A stretch of DNA of 39,970 nt from Mycobacterium sp. (GTDB lineage: Bacteria > Actinomycetota > Actinomycetes > Mycobacteriales > Mycobacteriaceae): contig NZ_JAFAUS010000053.1 of NCBI RefSeq assembly GCF_019243155.1, forward strand, positions 1-39,970. Reading direction: 5' to 3'. Each line of letters opens with the position of its first letter. The stretch's first letter is position 1. The notes below the pieces were generated by a model, which saw only the letters and a program-made list of their open reading frames with translations, was not told the origin of the DNA and did not search any database. The translations under genes and the position numbers were made by a program. This document shows positions 34,425 to 39,970 of this stretch, piece after piece.

Positions 34425-37400
34425 GCGACCGCCCTCCCCGCGTCGAGCAGATCCGAGAGAGCTGCGGCCAGCGACGGCGGCGGCTGCCAGCTGAACACCC
34501 CTGCCGGGTGCCCGCCGGTCGCGGGTGTGTCGGCGCCGCACATGCCGCGCACGAACAGATAGAGGACCCCGCCGAGATGGGTTGCGGGGTCGTAATCCGG
34601 CAGTCGCCAGCGCAGAAACCTATGCAGCACAGCGCTATACAGCAGCGCCTGCAAAGGGTAATCCGAATGCAGCATCGCCTCGGCCATCCGAGGGCGATCG
34701 TAATCGGCGGCGGTCAACGGCCGCTCCGGATCACCCAGCCAGTTGGTCTTGTAATCCACGACGAGATAGCGATGCCCCGAACCGGCGGGCACCCGCAACA
34801 CGGCGTCGATCGAACCGGAGAGATACCCGCGCAGTGACTGATCACCGAGCGCGGGACCCGCCAGCCGGTCGGCATAGGACGCCAGCGCGTCACCGGCGGG
34901 CAGGTGCTCGCGTAGCAGCATCCCCACATCCGCCAGGCGGATATCGGGCGCGGCCGAACGCAGGTCGCCACCGGCCAGCGGGACCTCGAAATCCAGCTCC
35001 CGCAACCGGTCTCGCAGCCCGATCTGTCGCAACGTCAAACCGTCGGCCAGCGGACCCAACCGGGTGTCGTGCATCGGCACCATGGCCGCGGCCAGGATGT
35101 CCGGTTCCACCGCGACCGGCCACCAGACCGAGTGTCTGCGGATGTGCGTCTCCAACTCGGCGGCTAGGTCCGCGGCGTGCGGGTCCGCCGTCTCCAGCAC
35201 GGCGTGCACCAGCGAGCCGAATTTCGCGCCGGTCGGCAGGTCGGCCATGGGCGAGGGCAGGTCGGGTCCGGATGCGTCCTGGCTCAGCGCGATGTCGGCG
35301 ACCTCGTCGTCGAGTTCGGTGACCTCCGGCTCACTGCCCACCCCGGTGGTCTCCGCCAGCCGGATCAGACCCGAGTAGGAGGTGCGCCGCCACCCGGTAT
35401 CGATGTTGCGGTGAAAGTGCCTGCTGTCGAGGTTCGACGGAACCCGCTCGGGCGCAACGGAAACCGCCGCGGCCACCACCGACTCCTCGATGACCGGACC
35501 GCCAGCCGCCTCCCACTCACGCAGCCTGGCAAGAGCGTCGTCATCGGAGATCTTCGCGGGCTCACACCGGTCCGGCACGCACGGCTCCCCCGGCCGGCGG
35601 CCGCGCAGCAGGCGTGACAGCCCGCCGTTGGGCTCGTAGTACGCCGGCGACCACCACGCCACCACCTGCGACTGGGCGCGTGTCAGCGCGACGTAGGTCA
35701 GCCGGCTGCCATCGTTGGCGTCCTCTTGGCGGCCGAGCCTTTCGGCGACTCCGAAGTCCGGGCTGTCCTTGCCGCCGATGTGCAGGCACCGCACGCCGTC
35801 GTCGTGGAACAGCACCATGTCGCGGTCCTGGGTGTTGCGGTTGAACGCGAACGGCAGATACACGATGGGGAATTGCAAACCCTTGGCCACATACACCGTC
35901 ATGACCTGCACGGCGGTGGCATCGCTGTCGAGTCGCCGATTGCGTTCCGTTGCGCCGCTGCTTTCGTCGCGCTGCCTGCGCAGCCAGTCACGCAGCCCCG
36001 GCAGGCCCAACCTCTCGCGGTGGGCGACGTCCTGCAGGAGCTGTGTGACGTGCGCCAGATCGGTCATGTGTCGCTCGCCGTCCTCCCAGGACAGCACGCG
36101 ATCGCCCATGCCCCGAAGTTTCGCGGCTTCATAGATGGCCGCGACCCCGCGTTCCCGCGCGTGCCCGGCCCATTCCCGCAACGTCTCCGCTATCCGGTCG
36201 GTCAGCGGATCACCGCCCGCCGCAAGCGTTTCCGCGGTCTCCCCGAAGAACAGCGTCGCCGCGGCCGCGCGCACCATGCCGGGGCGGTGCGGCTGGTCGA
36301 AGGCCTGAAGGAGACACAGCCAGTCATCGGCGGCCTCGGAATTGAACACGTCGGAGTCTCCGGTGTACACCGCGGGGATACCCGCCTCGCAGAGCGCCCG
36401 GAAGCATGCCCGGGCGTCCTTGTGTCTTTCCACGATCACCGCGATGTCGCGGGGCCGCAGCGGCTTACCGTCGAATGTCGCGTCACCGGCCAGCAGCGCG
36501 CGGATGTCGGTGGCGAGGTCGGCGCTGATGTGCTGGCGCAGGTCGTCGAGCGGCAGGTTCTGAATACCCCTGCGGCCCAGCGTCGGCCGCTTCACCACCC
36601 GTAACCGGAACGGGTCGTTGCACGGCGCGCCGGCGAGGCGGTGACCCCGGTGATGCGCCTGGACGTCCTCGACCACGATCGCGGGGTCGCCGAGCTCGGC
36701 GCCGCGAAGCACCACCTGCAGCCGTTCGACGAGCGCGGAGTCGCTGCGCCAGTTGGTAGCCAGGGTTTTCCGCTCACCGGCCGTCTTCGCCGCCTGGAGA
36801 TACGTCGCGATGTCGCCGCCGCGAAACGCGTAGATGGCCTGTTTGGGGTCACCGATCAGGATCACGGTGGACTGCCCGCTGAACGCGCGGTCGATCACCT
36901 GCCACTGGACCCGGTCGGTGTCCTGGAACTCGTCCACCATCACGATCGGCCAGCGTTGCCGCATGCGCACCCGGGCGGGGGAGTCGTCGGTGTCCAGCGC
37001 GGCGGCCAACCGGCTCAATAGATCGTCGTAGCCGAGCACGCCGAGCCGCCGCTTGCGCGTTTCCAGTTCGGCCAGCACCTCTTTCGCGAACCCGACACGA
37101 ACGGCGGCCTGCGAACCCGCTTCCGCGTTCTCGGGCCGCAGCTCGGTCGCCGGATTGTTGACCACCTCGCGGGCTAACCTCAGCGCATCGCGATACTGCA
37201 GCACCGGGTCGTCGCGACCCTGCCCGAAGTGGGCCAGGTACAGGTCGTCGACGATCTCGGCGACCAGCTCGTCAAGGCTCTCCAGCAGGGTGACGTTGGC
37301 GGCGGTGTCCCCGGCCACGCCGAGCGACCTCAACACCAGCTGGCAGAACTGGTGCGTGGTGGCGATCGTCGCCGCATCGAAACCGGCCAGCGCGTCGCGC

Positions 37401-37720
37401 AACCGCCGCTTGCGTGCGTCGCGTTCATCGTCGGTGCCGTCCAGCAGACGTGCCACCAGCTGGTTATCGCCGACGGTGGCCGGATCGTCGAAAGCGATTA
37501 CCGCGTCGACGATTTGGCAGCGGACGCGTTCCCGCAGCTCCTGGCTGGCCGCGCGTCCGAACGTGATGAGCAGCATCTGGTCCAGCGTCGCCGCACCCTC
37601 GGCGAGATAACGAGTCACCAGGCCGGCCAACGCGAACGTCTTGCCGGTGCCCGCGCTGGCCTGCAGCACCGTGGTGGAGTGGGCGGCCGGCAGCGGGCCG
37701 AGCAGATCGAAACGCTCCAT
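34421..37720 (-). CDS. recB: Exodeoxyribonuclease V beta subunit
   Basis: 1099 aa. 3'-to-5' helicase and nuclease subunit of RecBCD. Walker A ASAGTGKTFALAGL (21-34, Lys28), Walker B VDEFQDTDRVQWQVIDRAF, motif III GDPKQAIYAFRGGDI, motif IV-type NWRSDSALVERL, and motif V-VI VYVAKGLQFPIVYLPF and YVALTRAQSQVVAW. The C-terminal nuclease domain (about 880-1099) has the DxK site LVVDYKTNWLG and QALLYSAVLHRF. It is directly behind recC: the ATG follows the recC TAG without a gap. Its stop overlaps recD (ATGA), so the complex is made from one transcript. No degradation of any helicase motif is seen. Confidence 0.97.
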   Translation of the reverse strand: MERFDLLGPLPAAHSTTVLQASAGTGKTFALAGLVTRYLAEGAATLDQMLLITFGRAASQELRERVRCQIVDAVIAFDDPATVGDNQLVARLLDGTDDERDARKRRLRDALAGFDAATIATTHQFCQLVLRSLGVAGDTAANVTLLESLDELVAEIVDDLYLAHFGQGRDDPVLQYRDALRLAREVVNNPATELRPENAEAGSQAAVRVGFAKEVLAELETRKRRLGVLGYDDLLSRLAAALDTDDSPARVRMRQRWPIVMVDEFQDTDRVQWQVIDRAFSGQSTVILIGDPKQAIYAFRGGDIATYLQAAKTAGERKTLATNWRSDSALVERLQVVLRGAELGDPAIVVEDVQAHHRGHRLAGAPCNDPFRLRVVKRPTLGRRGIQNLPLDDLRQHISADLATDIRALLAGDATFDGKPLRPRDIAVIVERHKDARACFRALCEAGIPAVYTGDSDVFNSEAADDWLCLLQAFDQPHRPGMVRAAAATLFFGETAETLAAGGDPLTDRIAETLREWAGHARERGVAAIYEAAKLRGMGDRVLSWEDGERHMTDLAHVTQLLQDVAHRERLGLPGLRDWLRRQRDESSGATERNRRLDSDATAVQVMTVYVAKGLQFPIVYLPFAFNRNTQDRDMVLFHDDGVRCLHIGGKDSPDFGVAERLGRQEDANDGSRLTYVALTRAQSQVVAWWSPAYYEPNGGLSRLLRGRRPGEPCVPDRCEPAKISDDDALARLREWEAAGGPVIEESVVAAAVSVAPERVPSNLDSRHFHRNIDTGWRRTSYSGLIRLAETTGVGSEPEVTELDDEVADIALSQDASGPDLPSPMADLPTGAKFGSLVHAVLETADPHAADLAAELETHIRRHSVWWPVAVEPDILAAAMVPMHDTRLGPLADGLTLRQIGLRDRLRELDFEVPLAGGDLRSAAPDIRLADVGMLLREHLPAGDALASYADRLAGPALGDQSLRGYLSGSIDAVLRVPAGSGHRYLVVDYKTNWLGDPERPLTAADYDRPRMAEAMLHSDYPLQALLYSAVLHRFLRWRLPDYDPATHLGGVLYLFVRGMCGADTPATGGHPAGVFSWQPPPSLAAALSDLLDAGRAVA

Positions 37721-39970
37721 CTACGGCTTCCTCTCGGAGCGCAGCATCGGCAGCCAGAGCCGGGCGGAGTAGGCGCCGAGCCGGTGATCTTCACCGTCGC
37801 ACTCCTCGCCCGGTCTGACGGGCTGCATAAGGTCGCCCAGGCGTGCGTTTTTGCCCCACGCCCGCACGTGGGCGGGCGCCTCGTCTTCTCCCGGATACCG
37901 GTCGGATTTCCAACGGAATTCGGCCGCCCGCACCGGGTCGTCACCCTCGTAGCGCGCGGCGGCCCAGGCGTAGGACGTCTTGATGGGCAACGGGATGGGC
38001 TCGCGGCGGCCCGCGTCGTAGATCGCGACCAGGTCGCGCAGCAACTCAACGGCGTCCGCGTCCGGGCGGCCCAGCCCCTCGACCCGGACTGCGGCGCCCC
38101 TCTTGGGGCGGCCGATGCACACCGCCGACCAATCGCGACTGCGGTCGTGAGCGACCAACGCCAGCAACGCAATCCACGACTCGAGCAGATGCTTGCCGTC
38201 CAGCCTGGAAAAGGTGACCGACACCAGGCGCCGGCCGTAGACCGGAGACACCGTGCCGGTGAGTCTTCGCCCGTCACCCAGGTCGATGTCGACGTCGTAC
38301 GCCTGCCCGTGCGCAGGGCGGTACTGTTGCGCGGCGGCGGCCAGCAGCGCGGCCTGATCGCGAACCTCGGCCGCCTTGCGCCAACCGAGTTGGCCGGGCG
38401 GCAGTGTGCCCCGGCGCCATTCGGCCTGACGCGCCTGATCGGGGGTCATCCCGCGCAGGATGTCACCCAGCATCCGGTCGCCGACCGTCCACTCCTCGAG
38501 GCTGTCGATGTCGACCGGCATCGCATCCTGCACGCCGTCGACATCTCGCGGCAGCGTGAATTCCAGTGCCCGGAAGAAGCCCTTCACCGGATCTTTGAAA
38601 AAGCCGATGAGGTCGGCAAGGCCGACGTCCTCCGGGGGTGCTGGCGGCAGCGGCCCCGAGATGAACTTGGGATGTTCGCGGCGTTCCCGTGAGCTGACCT
38701 GGGCCGCGCGCAACGCGGTCGGATCGAAGCTGAACGGAACCTTCGGTACCAGCTCGCCCGGCATCACGTTGCGAATATCGAAGGGCTGCAACGGATGTTC
38801 GACGACAATCTGCTTCCGGATCATCACCGGCGTGGTCAGGTCCAAGGTGTCCAGGAGTTCGGCCAGCGGCACCGCGGGCGGGCGCGGTTGCCCAGAGTAT
38901 TCGTTGGCCCCTGTGTAGGTGATCACCAGTTTCTCCGTCGCGGCGCAGACGGCGTCGAGCAGCAATTGCCGGTCCTCGGAACGGATGTCGCGCTCACCGG
39001 TCATCGGGTCGCGGGCGAGCACATCGTCTCCGTCGACCACGCCGAGCCGCGGGAAAACCCCGTCGTCCAAGCCGACCAGACAGACCACGCGATGCGGCAC
39101 CGAGCGCATCGGCACCATGGTGCACACCGTCAGCGTGCCGGTGCGGAAGTTGGCCCGCGTCGGACGCCCGGCCAGGCGTCCGTCGAGCAGCGCCCGGATG
39201 TCGGGCAGCCGCATCGGCGTGTCGGCCCGCGGGCCCGCGTCGGCCAGCGTCAGGGCGAACTCACGCTGCATCTGGCTGGTCTGCCACATGTCCGATTCAT
39301 CTGCATACGCGAGCAGTTCGATGCCGTCGGCCAGGGCGGCCAGCCACTCGTGCAACGGCCGCACGCCGGTGAGCGAATCGATCACCCGCTGCAACCGGTC
39401 GACGAATTCGGCGAATTGACCTGCCAATTGGACACGATTGCTGCTGACGTCGTCGAGGGGCAACGTCGCGTCTATCCAGGCGTGCGAGTCATCGGACATC
39501 GCGACACCGGCGAGCACCCGGTCGATGCCGAATCGCCATGTGTTGTGCACGAAGTCGACGTGATAGGGCCGCCGGTGCTCCTGGTCGAAGCCCCACCGGA
39601 TGTTCGCCTGCCGTACCCAGCGGGTGATGTCCTCGAGATCATCATCGGTGAATCCGAAGCGGGCGCGCACCGGTGCGCTCTGCGCGAAGCTGAGCACCTC
39701 GCTGGCCGTCACTCGGCTGCCCGCCAGCGCCAGCAGTTGCGAGGCGACGCCCAGCAGCGGGTTGGTCTGAATTAGCGAGCGGTCCGCGAGCCGAACCCGC
39801 AACCGGTGCGCGGGATGCGCGCCGTGCACGACGTCGCCGAGCCCGAAGTCCGCCACGATCAGCGGCGCGTACGTCTCGATGTCGGGGCACATCACCAGGA
39901 TGTCGCGCGGCTCGAGCGTCGGGTCGTCCTGCAGCAGGCCGAGCAACACCTCCCGCAGCACGTCGACCTG
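37721..39970 (-). CDS. recC: Exodeoxyribonuclease V gamma subunit, 5' end outside the window
   Basis: 749 C-terminal residues are visible; the frame is open to the right edge, so the N-terminal helicase-like part (about a third of the protein) is missing. RecC recognises chi and channels DNA between RecB and RecD. Marks include DILVMCPDIETYAP near the edge, ANIRWGFDQEHR, GTLTVCTMVPMRSVPHRVV, LVGLDDGVFPR and ITYTGANEYSGQ; these inactive-helicase motifs are typical of RecC, with the C-terminal inactive nuclease-like domain following. First gene of recC-recB-recD. Upstream promoter lies outside the window. Confidence 0.95.
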   Translation of the reverse strand, partial: QVDVLREVLLGLLQDDPTLEPRDILVMCPDIETYAPLIVADFGLGDVVHGAHPAHRLRVRLADRSLIQTNPLLGVASQLLALAGSRVTASEVLSFAQSAPVRARFGFTDDDLEDITRWVRQANIRWGFDQEHRRPYHVDFVHNTWRFGIDRVLAGVAMSDDSHAWIDATLPLDDVSSNRVQLAGQFAEFVDRLQRVIDSLTGVRPLHEWLAALADGIELLAYADESDMWQTSQMQREFALTLADAGPRADTPMRLPDIRALLDGRLAGRPTRANFRTGTLTVCTMVPMRSVPHRVVCLVGLDDGVFPRLGVVDGDDVLARDPMTGERDIRSEDRQLLLDAVCAATEKLVITYTGANEYSGQPRPPAVPLAELLDTLDLTTPVMIRKQIVVEHPLQPFDIRNVMPGELVPKVPFSFDPTALRAAQVSSRERREHPKFISGPLPPAPPEDVGLADLIGFFKDPVKGFFRALEFTLPRDVDGVQDAMPVDIDSLEEWTVGDRMLGDILRGMTPDQARQAEWRRGTLPPGQLGWRKAAEVRDQAALLAAAAQQYRPAHGQAYDVDIDLGDGRRLTGTVSPVYGRRLVSVTFSRLDGKHLLESWIALLALVAHDRSRDWSAVCIGRPKRGAAVRVEGLGRPDADAVELLRDLVAIYDAGRREPIPLPIKTSYAWAAARYEGDDPVRAAEFRWKSDRYPGEDEAPAHVRAWGKNARLGDLMQPVRPGEECDGEDHRLGAYSARLWLPMLRSERKP

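Noticed and set aside
37229..38692. 487-codon open frame on the plus strand
   Set aside because: Antisense to the recB/recC junction; composition is that of a shadow and no motif is present.

Overview
The window is a high-GC actinobacterial chromosome segment, almost certainly from a slow-growing non-tuberculous Mycobacterium. The signs are a PE/PPE-SVP gene pair, a CYP125-type cytochrome P450, a PAS-ANTAR regulator, a Ddn-like (DUF385) protein, GTG/TTG starts, and gene sets that in M. tuberculosis (from memory) correspond to Rv0584/Rv0585c, Rv0618-Rv0620 (galT-galK), Rv0625c and Rv0629c-Rv0631c (recD-recB-recC).

Left part (1-7.9 kb) is accessory in character. It holds the 3' end of a class A flavin monooxygenase gene translationally coupled to a YWTD beta-propeller gene, an orphan one-TM protein with unusual codon use behind a long inverted repeat, a PE/PPE pair, a receiver-only response regulator, a SigH-like ECF sigma factor with no visible anti-sigma gene, and a NarL-type response regulator. 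Several stretches of 230-880 bp have no credible gene. This part ends at a tRNA-Tyr 3'-half (anticodon arm to CCA) without a 5' half, which is what an integrated element leaves at its distal end.

Middle part (7.9-24.8 kb): a DUF3303 protein with a strong terminator; a small protein with an acidic Ser/Asp/Lys/Glu tail; a molybdopterin oxidoreductase divergent from a variant Nramp transporter with a TTC-N2-GAA site array between them; a lipoprotein; a NYN/OST-HTH nuclease-like protein; an alpha/beta hydrolase; a medium-chain reductase divergent from a TetR regulator with two palindromic operators between them; a CYP125-family P450; a FUSC membrane protein; the galT-galK Leloir operon; a PAS-ANTAR regulator; and a DUF385 protein.

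Right part (24.8-40 kb): a secreted GH92 alpha-mannosidase converging on a large flippase-like membrane protein (Rv0585c type), a tandem pair of LCM-family methyltransferases, a TVP38/TMEM64 membrane protein, and the recC-recB-recD operon (recC runs off the window).

The layout is very compact. Eight convergent gene pairs are separated by 21 nt or less, three of them with interlocked stop codons. I see no CRISPR array, complete insertion sequence or obvious defence island. The items most deserving a second look are the tRNA-Tyr half and what lies to its left, the regulatory repeat arrays at 11.05 kb and 16.8 kb, the sigma factor with two orphan response regulators, and the variant Nramp protein.
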